Positions 1-6,262 of a stretch of 11,688 bases of DNA are shown piece after piece. The notes beneath the pieces were generated by a model. That model was not told the DNA's origin and did not search any database. It worked only from the letters and a program-made list of their open reading frames with translations. Source of the stretch: UBA6624 sp964343345 [NCBI: uncultured bacterium] (GTDB taxonomy: Bacteria > UBP7 > UBA6624); NCBI GenBank assembly GCA_964343345.1, contig CAYFJE010000029.1:1-11688 (forward strand), given 5' to 3'. Position numbers and translations under genes: made by a program. Numbering within the stretch: the first letter of the stretch is position 1; each line of letters begins with the position of its first letter.

Positions 1-118
1 CTGAGTGATAGGCTGCGACTGAAAATGTGGAGATGATTTTTTCATCGCATGTTTCCGAATTTAAATTAAAAGGTATAAAAACAAAAAATAAAAGTAGCAT
101 TTTTTTAATTTTTTTCAT
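1..118 (-). CDS. N-terminal fragment of an exported protein, possibly DUF1028 family (cut by window edge)
   Basis: Only the first 39 codons lie in the window; the gene continues beyond base 1. The translation begins with a lysine-rich n-region (MKKIKKM), a hydrophobic stretch rich in Leu, Phe and Val (residues 8-17), then a polar region with one cysteine (residue 24), which together look like a Sec signal peptide. The mature part starts with a segment around residues 31-38 reading TFSVAAYH. That resembles the conserved amino-terminal TFSIVA-type strand of DUF1028 proteins, a family of uncertain function with an Ntn-hydrolase-like fold. This is inference from a few residues and could be wrong. 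The start is well supported by an AGGAG eight bases upstream. The gene follows the sugar dehydrogenase-like gene by 12 bases and probably shares its transcript. Confidence 0.55.
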   Translation of the reverse strand, partial: MKKIKKMLLLFFVFIPFNLNSETCDEKIISTFSVAAYHS

Positions 119-126
119 TATTATTT

Positions 127-131
127 CTCCT
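127..131 (-). promoter_or_regulatory. Ribosome binding site (AGGAG) overlapping the upstream stop codon
   Basis: On the minus strand, AGGAG sits eight bases before the ATG at 118 and shares its first base with the TGA stop (133-131) of the dehydrogenase-like gene. Ribosomes ending on the first gene would expose or reuse this site, so the two genes are probably translationally coupled. It is one of only two convincing Shine-Dalgarno sequences in the window. Confidence 0.7.
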
Positions 132-1234
132 CAGGGTACCAGTTTCACAATTGTTCCCCAATGTGTAATTAGGTAAATTTCTCCTTCCTTGTCTTCGGCA
201 AAAGATGTAATTGATCCGCTAAATTCATGTCCGTTCCATATCATTGCCAATTTTTCCATTTTTTGGTTTTGTTTTTTTGTGTCTATTGCATATGCTAAAC
301 CTGAAGCATAATCTGCAAATATGTATTTTCCTTTGAGTTTTTCAATTTTTTTTCCCCTGTAAACATAACCACCTGTTATTGACGATCCTTCCTTATGGCT
401 GTAGACATAGAAAGGGATATTCAAACCTTTTTTTAAGCAGTTTTTTGGAGGGTTGTAGCATTCTTTTCCCTCCATTATGTTCCATCCAAAATTAATACCA
501 GTTTCTTCAAAAGAAGATTTATGAATTTCTTCCCATTTGTTCTGTCCAACATCTGCAATCCATAATTCATTTGTTTCTTTGTCAAAAGAGAATCTCCAAG
601 GGTTTCTAAGCCCCCAATGAAGTATTTCTTTTTTTGTTTCTTCTGTTTTATAAAAAGGGTTTTCTTGTGGATTTTTGTATTTATTTATCTCGCTTGGGGT
701 AGGTTCAATTCTTAACATAGCTCCGAGGTATGTTGATTTGTTTTGTCCATGATTCCTTGGATCTCCTCCAGCACCGCCATCCCCCATTCCTATATAGAGG
801 TAGTTGTCTGGACCAAAAGTTATATAACCTCCGTTATGGTTTGACCAAGGTTGAGATATTTCCATAAGTATGACTTCTTTCGAGTTTAAAGGTTTTCTTG
901 TTGATGAATCTATTGGGAAGCCAGAAATCACAGTTCTGCCATCTTTTTTTGCAGTGTAGTTTACGAAAACCCAGTTTTCGGAAGGTGTATTCTTTGGACC
1001 AAGAGCAATTGAAAGTAGCCCTTTTTCTCCTCCACTTGTAACTCTATCTCTGATATCAAGCCATATTTCTCCAGGTTTCTCGTTCTTTATTTTTCTTACA
1101 GTCCCTCTTTGTTCAACAACAAGAACCTCATCATCAAGCCATGTCATATGTATAGGATATTCAAAATCTCCTGCAATAAATTGAACATTCAATTCAGAAA
1201 AGATAAGAAATAAAACGAATACGAAAATATTCAT
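131..1234 (-). CDS. Exported PQQ-dependent sugar dehydrogenase-like protein (GSDH family)
   Basis: This 367-residue protein has a hydrophobic signal peptide (about residues 1-21) and then a six-bladed beta-propeller of the glucose/sorbosone dehydrogenase family (Pfam GSDH). Members oxidise sugars or other polyols in the periplasm with pyrroloquinoline quinone, passing electrons to a carrier. Visible family signatures are NHNGG (residues 132-136, His133 matching the catalytic-base histidine of soluble glucose dehydrogenase), FGPDNYLYIG followed by GDGG, GLRNPWRF (Arg210), LWIADVGQ, a Cys-PPKN-Cys pair typical of the bacterial subgroup, and GGYVYRG...KYIFADY near the end. Length is normal. The substrate cannot be read from sequence, and many relatives (Yli-type, HIPL-like) have no proven substrate. 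No PQQ biosynthesis genes are in the window. The ATG at 1234 has no clear Shine-Dalgarno sequence and lies 25 bases from the divergent VKOR-like gene. Confidence 0.88.
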   Translation of the reverse strand: MNIFVFVLFLIFSELNVQFIAGDFEYPIHMTWLDDEVLVVEQRGTVRKIKNEKPGEIWLDIRDRVTSGGEKGLLSIALGPKNTPSENWVFVNYTAKKDGRTVISGFPIDSSTRKPLNSKEVILMEISQPWSNHNGGYITFGPDNYLYIGMGDGGAGGDPRNHGQNKSTYLGAMLRIEPTPSEINKYKNPQENPFYKTEETKKEILHWGLRNPWRFSFDKETNELWIADVGQNKWEEIHKSSFEETGINFGWNIMEGKECYNPPKNCLKKGLNIPFYVYSHKEGSSITGGYVYRGKKIEKLKGKYIFADYASGLAYAIDTKKQNQKMEKLAMIWNGHEFSGSITSFAEDKEGEIYLITHWGTIVKLVP

Positions 1235-1259
1235 AATTATTTAGTGTAAACTTTTTTCA

Positions 1260-1616
1260 ATGGATAATAATTTTTTTCTGTTCCTTTTGCTTATTTGCTG
1301 GTTTAATGTTTTGACTTTTGAAAAAAGGGCGAAAGCTTGTGTTTTGAACAGCAGGTGGTCAAAGTGGGGAGGGGTTCCTGTCTATAAAATCGGATGGTTT
1401 ATTTATCCTCTTATTTTTTTATTGTGGTTTTTTTCAGATTCTTTTCTCGAGGAATACAAAGAAATTTTAAGGTGGGGTATTTCTGCTGGTTTATTTTTTT
1501 CCAGCACCCGTCAAGCTTGGGGGTTGAGATGGCTTGATGACCCTTGTAGAGCTTGTCTTTCGGGTCATTTTTGTAATTTGCTTATAATTCTAATTCTCGT
1601 ATTTAGATTAGTTTGA
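1260..1616 (+). CDS. Small VKOR-like membrane protein (putative thiol oxidoreductase)
   Basis: This 118-residue protein has about four hydrophobic segments (near residues 5-20, 42-59, 70-87 and 103-117). Its layout follows the vitamin K epoxide reductase fold, whose bacterial members reoxidise DsbA-like proteins using quinone. After the first helix comes a loop with Cys27 followed by VLNSRWSKWGGVP, resembling the Cys-x-x-V-x-x-S-R-(W/Y) plus glycine-rich loop of VKOR. A CxxC motif (Cys96, Cys99) sits at the head of the last helix, as in VKOR. The earlier loop cysteine that normally partners Cys27 is absent; Cys13 lies inside the first helix. The protein is shorter than usual VKORs, so activity is uncertain. 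The ATG at 1260 is the first start after an in-frame stop at 1242. The stop lies two bases before the ispH ATG, so the two are probably co-transcribed. The family call is by eye. Confidence 0.5.
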   Translation: MDNNFFLFLLLICWFNVLTFEKRAKACVLNSRWSKWGGVPVYKIGWFIYPLIFLLWFFSDSFLEEYKEILRWGISAGLFFSSTRQAWGLRWLDDPCRACLSGHFCNLLIILILVFRLV

Positions 1617-1618
1617 AG

Positions 1619-2557
1619 ATGAATAAATTTGAAATAAAGATAGCTCAACCAAGAGGTTTTTGTGCTGGTGTTGATAGAGCAATTGAAATTGTTGAACAAG
1701 CAATCAAAATTTTTGGAGGTCCTATTTATGTCAGACATGAAATTGTCCACAATCAAAGAGTAGTTAATGATCTAAAAGAGAAAGGGACTATATTCGTTGA
1801 AGATATTAATGAAGTTCCTGATGATTCAATTTTAATTTTTAGTGCGCATGGTACAGGAAAGGATTTGTTAGAGAAAGCAAGATCTAGAAAACTCAAAGTT
1901 ATTGATGCAGCTTGTCCATTGGTTACAAAGGTTCACATGGAGGCAATTAAATATTTTCAACAAGGTTTTTCGATAGTTTTAATTGGTCATGAAGGACATA
2001 TAGAGGTTGAGGGAACTATGGGGCAATTGCCAAAAGGGAAGATTAAACTTGTTGAAAAAGTTGAAGATATAAAGAAACTTCCTTTCTCTAAAGATGAAAA
2101 TGTCGCAGTCATAACTCAAACAACTCTAAGTGTTGATGACACTTTCGAAATTATGGAATCATTGAAAGAAGAATATATGAATCTCGTAACCCCAAAAGCG
2201 GATGATATTTGTTACGCTACTCAAAATAGGCAAGATGCTGTAAAAAATCTTGCTAAAGAATGTGATTTGATTCTTGTTCTTGGTGCAAAAAATTCAAGTA
2301 ATAGCAACAGGTTGAGGGAAGTTGGGGAAAAATGTGGAATTGATTCTTATTTGATTGATGATGCTTCACAGCTGAACCTCTCATGGCTTAAAGATGTTTC
2401 TTCTGTTGGTGTCACTGCAGGAGCATCCGCTCCTGAAGTTCTAATAAATGATTTAATTTCAAAACTTGTAAATTTTGGAGGAGCTTTGCCCAAATTTAAA
2501 GAAGGAAAAGTTGAAAAGGTTTCTTTTCCGTTGCCAGTTGAAATTCAAAATCAATAA
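1619..2557 (+). CDS. ispH: 4-hydroxy-3-methylbut-2-enyl diphosphate reductase
   Basis: IspH (LytB) is the last enzyme of the MEP pathway. It reduces HMBPP to isopentenyl and dimethylallyl diphosphate in the cytoplasm using a [4Fe-4S] cluster. The 312-residue length is typical. The three cluster cysteines are present: Cys15 in PRGFCAGV, Cys99 in DAACPLVTKVH and Cys198 in DDICYATQNRQ. The catalytic acid is Glu131 in HIEVEGTMGQ, and SSNSNRL and GVTAGASAPE near the C-terminus bind the diphosphate. I chose the ATG at 1619, which gives MNKFEIKIAQPRGF, the usual short amino end. A TTG at 1613 in the same frame would add two residues and overlap the upstream stop as TTGA. The preceding VKOR-like gene ends two bases before, implying one transcript. 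The enzyme depends on cluster assembly such as that encoded by the nearby suf operon, though no direct regulatory link is visible. Confidence 0.96.
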   Translation: MNKFEIKIAQPRGFCAGVDRAIEIVEQAIKIFGGPIYVRHEIVHNQRVVNDLKEKGTIFVEDINEVPDDSILIFSAHGTGKDLLEKARSRKLKVIDAACPLVTKVHMEAIKYFQQGFSIVLIGHEGHIEVEGTMGQLPKGKIKLVEKVEDIKKLPFSKDENVAVITQTTLSVDDTFEIMESLKEEYMNLVTPKADDICYATQNRQDAVKNLAKECDLILVLGAKNSSNSNRLREVGEKCGIDSYLIDDASQLNLSWLKDVSSVGVTAGASAPEVLINDLISKLVNFGGALPKFKEGKVEKVSFPLPVEIQNQ

Positions 2558-2570
2558 TTTATATAAATTT

Positions 2571-2960
2571 TTAATGACATAAAATTATTTCAGTTTTTTC
2601 TGGTGTTGAATATAAAACTGCTTTTTGATTAAAAAGTTTTCCTAAGGCAATAATTACATTTTTTTCAATATTTTCGACTGTGAAACTTTCTTCTTTGTGT
2701 TTTCCTACACCACAATTTGATTTATAGTAATTCAAATTAAGTTCCATAAGTTTTGATTCAAGGATCCTGTTGGCTTTTTCATTTTCCTTTTTTTCTTTGT
2801 GTTTTCCTTCGGGATTCCATGCTGTAATTATCCCAAATCTTTTTTTGCTTAAAGTTTTGCATGCTCCCCTTTGATTTGGTCTGAAAGATACCAAAACCTG
2901 CTTGTCATTTTTTACCCAATACTTGCTTTGATAATATATTTTAGGTATTTTCTTATCCAT
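2571..2960 (-). CDS. DUF3293 family protein
   Basis: This is a 129-residue soluble protein of unknown function. It shows the DUF3293 pattern: an ITAWNP core (Thr46 to Pro50), an Asn-rich segment with ANRILESKL, a glycine followed by a charged stretch and EESF (around residue 90), then a FNQKAVLY segment corresponding to the family's GQ-A-(V/I) strand, and a final beta strand. The family is small and widespread in proteobacteria and no biochemical role is established, so none is proposed. The ATG directly follows the TAA of the upstream symporter gene with no spacer and no Shine-Dalgarno sequence, so translation probably depends on termination of the symporter. It converges on ispH with a 13-base gap made only of A and T. 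Confidence 0.75.
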   Translation of the reverse strand: MDKKIPKIYYQSKYWVKNDKQVLVSFRPNQRGACKTLSKKRFGIITAWNPEGKHKEKKENEKANRILESKLMELNLNYYKSNCGVGKHKEESFTVENIEKNVIIALGKLFNQKAVLYSTPEKTEIILCH

Positions 2961-4145
2961 TTATTTAGAAGAGTCAACAACTGCAGCACCGATTGAATCT
3001 CCCCAAACATTAACTGCTGTTCTGAACCTGTCCAAAAACCAATCTACACCGATGATTAAACCAACACCTTCCAAAGGAAGCCCAACTGCTGTTAAGACCA
3101 AAGACATAGTTACAAGTCCTGCTTGTGGTATTCCTGCAGCTCCAATGCTTGCAAGAGTTGCTGTAAGTGCAATGATTATTATTTGATTTAGATCAAGATT
3201 CATGTTGTAAGCTTGTGCTATAAAAACAACTGCAACTGCTTCATATAAAGCTGTACCATCCATGTTTATTGTTGCTCCTAATGGCAATACGAATTTACGT
3301 GTGTTTTTGGAGACTTTTGCTTTTTTTACACAATTCATAGTTAAAGGGAGTGTTGCACTGCTACTTCCTGTTGATAAAGCATTCAATAATGCGGGGCCCA
3401 TTGTTCTAAAATAATCTTTTATTTTTCTTTTTGTTTTTATGAAAATGACTGGAAGGGTGATCGTTGAATGTATCAATAAACCCAAGAAAACAACAATCAT
3501 ATAACTCATTACAAAATTCAATGATTCAAGACCTTTTGTTGCAATAGTGCTTCCAATTAGTGAAAATATCCCATAAGGAGTTAGGTAGATGATCCACATT
3601 GTCATTTTTAAAATAGCCTCAAACATTGATTCGAAAAAGTTAGATGCTGGTTCTCCCTTCTTCCCTGTTAAGCCAATAGCAAAACCCAAAAGCAAAGAAA
3701 AAACGATTATTGGAAGTATTTTCCCTTCTGCTAATGACCCTATCGGATTTGTTGGGATAAATGAGTAAAAAAGTTCTTTCACTGTTGTTCCATTTTGAAC
3801 AACTTCTGGAGCAACAAGGTTCACCCCTTCTAAATTTAATCCTTGTCCAGGCTGTATGCTTGTCACTAAAAATAAACCCAAGACAACAGCAAAAAATGTA
3901 GTCAAAAGATAATATCCAAAAGTTCGTAAAGCCAATTTTTTTGCTTGAGACCTTCCACTTTTTAGGGCAGATATGGCTCCAGTTGTCATTGAAAAAAGAA
4001 CCAAAGGAACAATTAGCATTTTCAAAAGTCTCATAAACATCTCTCCAACAGGAGAGATCAAGATAGCAAATTCTGGAAATTTCCAACCAGAAATTATCCC
4101 CAAGGCCATTCCGATAGCTATTTTGGTTGTTAAAGATTGTTTCAT
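2961..4145 (-). CDS. Sodium/acidic amino acid symporter (DAACS, GltP/GltPh-like)
   Basis: This 394-residue inner-membrane transporter belongs to the dicarboxylate/amino acid:cation symporter family (Pfam SDF). Every hallmark of the carboxy-terminal transport core is present: serine-rich hairpin HP1 (STGSSSATLP, about residues 258-267), NMDGT (294-298) in TM7, hairpin HP2 with GAAGIPQAG, and TM8 with D-x3-D-x2-RT-x2-N-x3-D (Asp368 to Asp383). In the archaeal homologue GltPh the Arg of this last motif (here Arg375) binds the substrate side-chain carboxylate. Its presence with the following Thr favours glutamate or aspartate over neutral amino acids, and the TM8 pattern is less like DctA. The coupling ion is probably sodium or protons. 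The ATG at 4145 lacks a Shine-Dalgarno sequence and lies 11 bases from the divergent CPBP-like gene. The downstream DUF3293 gene begins immediately after its stop. Confidence 0.93.
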   Translation of the reverse strand: MKQSLTTKIAIGMALGIISGWKFPEFAILISPVGEMFMRLLKMLIVPLVLFSMTTGAISALKSGRSQAKKLALRTFGYYLLTTFFAVVLGLFLVTSIQPGQGLNLEGVNLVAPEVVQNGTTVKELFYSFIPTNPIGSLAEGKILPIIVFSLLLGFAIGLTGKKGEPASNFFESMFEAILKMTMWIIYLTPYGIFSLIGSTIATKGLESLNFVMSYMIVVFLGLLIHSTITLPVIFIKTKRKIKDYFRTMGPALLNALSTGSSSATLPLTMNCVKKAKVSKNTRKFVLPLGATINMDGTALYEAVAVVFIAQAYNMNLDLNQIIIIALTATLASIGAAGIPQAGLVTMSLVLTAVGLPLEGVGLIIGVDWFLDRFRTAVNVWGDSIGAAVVDSSK

Positions 4146-4156
4146 GATTTCGAAAT

Positions 4157-4984
4157 ATGATTGTACTAACTATTCAATGCCTTATGTTTAAGTTAGAAAA
4201 CTGCTCTTTAATTGTTTTTACAATTTCTTGCATACTTATTGTTTTAGATGATTTAAATAGTTTTAACCTGGGAAACTATTTAATGATTTTGTCTTTGATC
4301 TGGATTTATTTTTCAAGAAAAAATGAATTTAAAAATTATTTCTTTTTGGGAATTTCATTTTATATGGCACATTATGCTGATATAAATACAAATCTTGATA
4401 TTGGCAATATTGTTTTGTTGACATCAATTTTTTTCTTCATGGTTTGGGTCCCAGCAAAGTTTTCTTCTGGTTTAGTGACTTTTAATTTTCAATTTCGAAA
4501 ATGGAACAAGCAACAAGTTTCATGGTTTTTGAAAACTGGTTTTTTTGCGCTCGTTGTTCTTTATTTTTATTTTAATAATGCACTAACTGCTGAAGGGTTA
4601 CCAATTCATAGAAGTTGGTCTATTGACGGAGGCACTGGACTTCCTTTAGATTCTTTCGATTTTGGAAAAAGCTTAATCCTTTTTGGAGCATGTATGCTTT
4701 TGGGCTGCTGGGATGAGATATTTTTTGTGAATACTGTTTTGGCAATATTTAAAAAATCAAATCCTTTTTGGCTTGCGAACTTTTGCCAATCTTTGCTTTT
4801 TGCAGCTTTTCTTTATGAGCTGGCTTTTCATGGATGGGGACCTTTAATGATTATGTTTTTTGCAATCATCCAGGGAAACATATTGAAAAAAACACATGAT
4901 TTAGTTTATGTCATATGTTTGCATCTATTTGCAGATACCATTTTATTTTTTTATATACTGAATGGTCATTATTCTTTTTTTTAG
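4157..4984 (+). CDS. Polytopic membrane protein, degenerate CPBP-like
   Basis: This 275-residue protein has about seven or eight hydrophobic segments. Its last third resembles CPBP (CAAX protease/bacteriocin-processing, formerly Abi) intramembrane proteases: a WDEIFFVN segment at residues 185-192 stands where EExxFR is expected, then a LLFAAFLY helix where FxxxH is expected, a glycine-containing helix ending in a basic KKTHD turn, and a final helix with LHLFAD matching the terminal H-x3-(N/D) motif. The first glutamate is Asp186, the arginine is replaced by Val191 and the second-motif histidine appears to be lost, so proteolytic activity is doubtful. The family link is inferred by eye. The start is uncertain: ATG at 4157, or ATG at 4184, which would give 266 residues. 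Neither has a Shine-Dalgarno sequence. Its TAG overlaps the TAA of the convergent phosphatase gene. Confidence 0.5.
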   Translation: MIVLTIQCLMFKLENCSLIVFTISCILIVLDDLNSFNLGNYLMILSLIWIYFSRKNEFKNYFFLGISFYMAHYADINTNLDIGNIVLLTSIFFFMVWVPAKFSSGLVTFNFQFRKWNKQQVSWFLKTGFFALVVLYFYFNNALTAEGLPIHRSWSIDGGTGLPLDSFDFGKSLILFGACMLLGCWDEIFFVNTVLAIFKKSNPFWLANFCQSLLFAAFLYELAFHGWGPLMIMFFAIIQGNILKKTHDLVYVICLHLFADTILFFYILNGHYSFF

Positions 4985-5451
4985 TTGTTTTTTCTCAGGT
5001 AATCAATAAGATTTTCAGTACATTCATAAACTATATTAAAAACATTTTGAAATCCATCATTCCCTCCATAGTAAGGGTCTGGAACATCTGGATTGATATT
5101 GTTTTTTTCAAAATCTCTCATCAGTTTTATCTTATTTTCTTCTTGAAAGGTTTCTGCAAGGTTTTTTAAGTCATTTTTATTCTGTCTATCCATTGCTATA
5201 ATTATGTCAAAATTTTCAAAATCTTCTTGCTTAAATTGTCTAGATCTGCTTATTAGGTTTATTTGATTTTTTTTTGCCACATCTCTCATTCTTGGATCTG
5301 GCAACTCTCCAGCATGCCAACTGCCTGTTCCACAAGATTCAGAAAAAAACTGATTTGTGAAGCCTTTTTTTTTAATAATAAAATTAAATATTCCTTCAGC
5401 CAAAGGTGATCTACATATGTTTCCAAGACAAACAAACAAAATTTTCTTCAT
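4981..5451 (-). CDS. Low-molecular-weight protein-tyrosine phosphatase
   Basis: This 156-residue cytoplasmic phosphatase of the LMW-PTP family hydrolyses phosphotyrosine, or acts as an arsenate-reductase-like relative. The P-loop CLGNICRS near the amino end supplies the C-x5-R motif, with nucleophile Cys8 and Arg14. The acid loop DPYYGG carries the general acid Asp125 and two tyrosines, as in classical members. The paired tyrosines and the DPYYG loop favour a true phosphatase over arsenate reductase. I chose the ATG at 5451, which gives MKKILFVCLGN; a TTG at 5463 would add four residues unlike the family's usual start. The gene is divergent from sufC with 37 bases between starts. The partner kinase and substrate are not in the window. 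Such enzymes often act with tyrosine kinases in exopolysaccharide control, but nothing here shows that role. Confidence 0.92.
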   Translation of the reverse strand: MKKILFVCLGNICRSPLAEGIFNFIIKKKGFTNQFFSESCGTGSWHAGELPDPRMRDVAKKNQINLISRSRQFKQEDFENFDIIIAMDRQNKNDLKNLAETFQEENKIKLMRDFEKNNINPDVPDPYYGGNDGFQNVFNIVYECTENLIDYLRKNN

Positions 5452-5488
5452 TTTTTTATACAATTATATTTTAGGCATTATCAGTAAT
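5452..5488. promoter_or_regulatory. Divergent phosphatase/suf intergenic region with AT-rich -10-like boxes and a short dyad
   Basis: This 37-base gap separates the starts of the phosphatase gene and sufC, and is the longest gap in the window. On the minus strand there is a TATAAT hexamer at 5468-5463, 11 bases before the phosphatase ATG. On the plus strand TATATT at 5465-5470 could serve sufC. Neither has a convincing -35 element at 16-18 bases. Immediately before the sufC ATG lies the dyad ATTA-TCAG-TAAT (5477-5488), which could be an operator but could also arise by chance in such AT-rich DNA. I see no recognisable IscR, SufR or Fur consensus. Confidence 0.35.
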
Positions 5489-6262
5489 ATGGAATTTTTA
5501 AAAGTTGAAAACCTCAAGGTCTCTGTTGGAGAAAAACAGGTTTTAAAAGGTGTTGATATAGAAGTTAAAAAAGGTGAAGTTCATGCGATAATGGGCCCAA
5601 ATGGGTCAGGTAAAAGCACTTTAGCATATTCTTTAATGGGGCATCCTCTATATGAACTGGATTCGGGAAATGTGTTTTTAGATGGAGAAAATATTATTGA
5701 AATGGAGCCTCATGAAAAGGCTCAAAAAGGATTGTTTTTGGCTTTCCAATATCCAATGGAAATACCAGGTTTGCAAATGGAAAGTTTTCTTAGGAGCGCT
5801 GTTGCTTCCGTAAAAGGGAAAGAAGAAACAAAAGATGCTTTTGAATTCCATAGGAAGGTTTTGAAAGAAATGAGATATTTAGGCATTGATGAATCTTTCG
5901 CTACCAGATACCTAAATGACGGTTTTTCTGGAGGAGAAAAGAAAAGAGCTGAAGTTTTACAAATGCTTTTGCTAGAGCCAACAATGGCGATTCTTGATGA
6001 AACCGATTCAGGTTTAGATATAGATGCAATCAAGATTGTTGCGAAAGGGGTAAATCGTTTGAAGGAAAAAGGAATGTCTATCTTGATAATCACTCATTAT
6101 CAGAGGATTCTTGATTACATTCATCCAGACAGAGTCAGTGTTTTAAGTGATGGAAGAATTTTAAAAACATCTGGTCCAGAATTGGCAAAAGAGTTAGAAA
6201 AAACTGGATATAAGAATTTTTCAAATCAAAAAGATTCATCCGATTTAGATGTTAATTTTTAA
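5489..6262 (+). CDS. sufC: Fe-S cluster assembly ATPase SufC
   Basis: SufC is the ABC-type ATPase that drives the SufB-SufC-SufD scaffold assembling iron-sulfur clusters in the cytoplasm. At 257 residues it is of family length. It has Walker A GPNGSGKST (36-44), the Q-loop in FLAFQYPMEIPG (a SufC-typical sequence), the signature segment GFSGGEKKR (145-153), Walker B ending ILDETDSGLDIDA with Asp170 and Glu171, and the switch histidine His203 in ITHYQRIL. The SufC-specific DETDSGLD motif makes the identity secure. The reading frame extends upstream to 5357, but the family start is the ATG at 5489. No Shine-Dalgarno sequence is seen. It is the first gene of the operon and its TAA shares one base with the ATG of sufB (TAATG). 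Confidence 0.97.
   Translation: MEFLKVENLKVSVGEKQVLKGVDIEVKKGEVHAIMGPNGSGKSTLAYSLMGHPLYELDSGNVFLDGENIIEMEPHEKAQKGLFLAFQYPMEIPGLQMESFLRSAVASVKGKEETKDAFEFHRKVLKEMRYLGIDESFATRYLNDGFSGGEKKRAEVLQMLLLEPTMAILDETDSGLDIDAIKIVAKGVNRLKEKGMSILIITHYQRILDYIHPDRVSVLSDGRILKTSGPELAKELEKTGYKNFSNQKDSSDLDVNF

Noticed and set aside
1613-1618. TTG at 1613 as the ispH start
   Set aside because: ATG at 1619 gives the normal IspH amino end and is the stronger codon. Neither has a Shine-Dalgarno sequence, so the alternative is not strictly excluded.
2556-2569. Perfect 14-base palindrome AATTTATATAAATT between ispH and the DUF3293 gene, considered as a terminator
   Set aside because: It consists only of A and T, has no stable stem and no separate T-tract. 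Such palindromes are expected by chance in DNA this AT-rich.
3640-4086. Open frame of 148 codons on the minus strand inside the symporter gene
   Set aside because: It is an out-of-frame shadow of a gene whose own frame has every family motif, and its translation has no recognisable feature.
4160-4165. TACAAT on the minus strand as a -10 box for the symporter gene
   Set aside because: No acceptable -35 element lies 16-18 bases upstream, and the leader would be only a few bases. The evidence is too weak to list.
5357-5488. Upstream in-frame extension of sufC (44 extra codons)
   Set aside because: It runs antisense through the start of the phosphatase gene, and the added residues are not part of SufC, whose family start matches the ATG at 5489.
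5722-6093. Open frame of 123 codons antisense to sufC
   Set aside because: It is a shadow of the strongly conserved sufC reading frame, with no start signal or domain.
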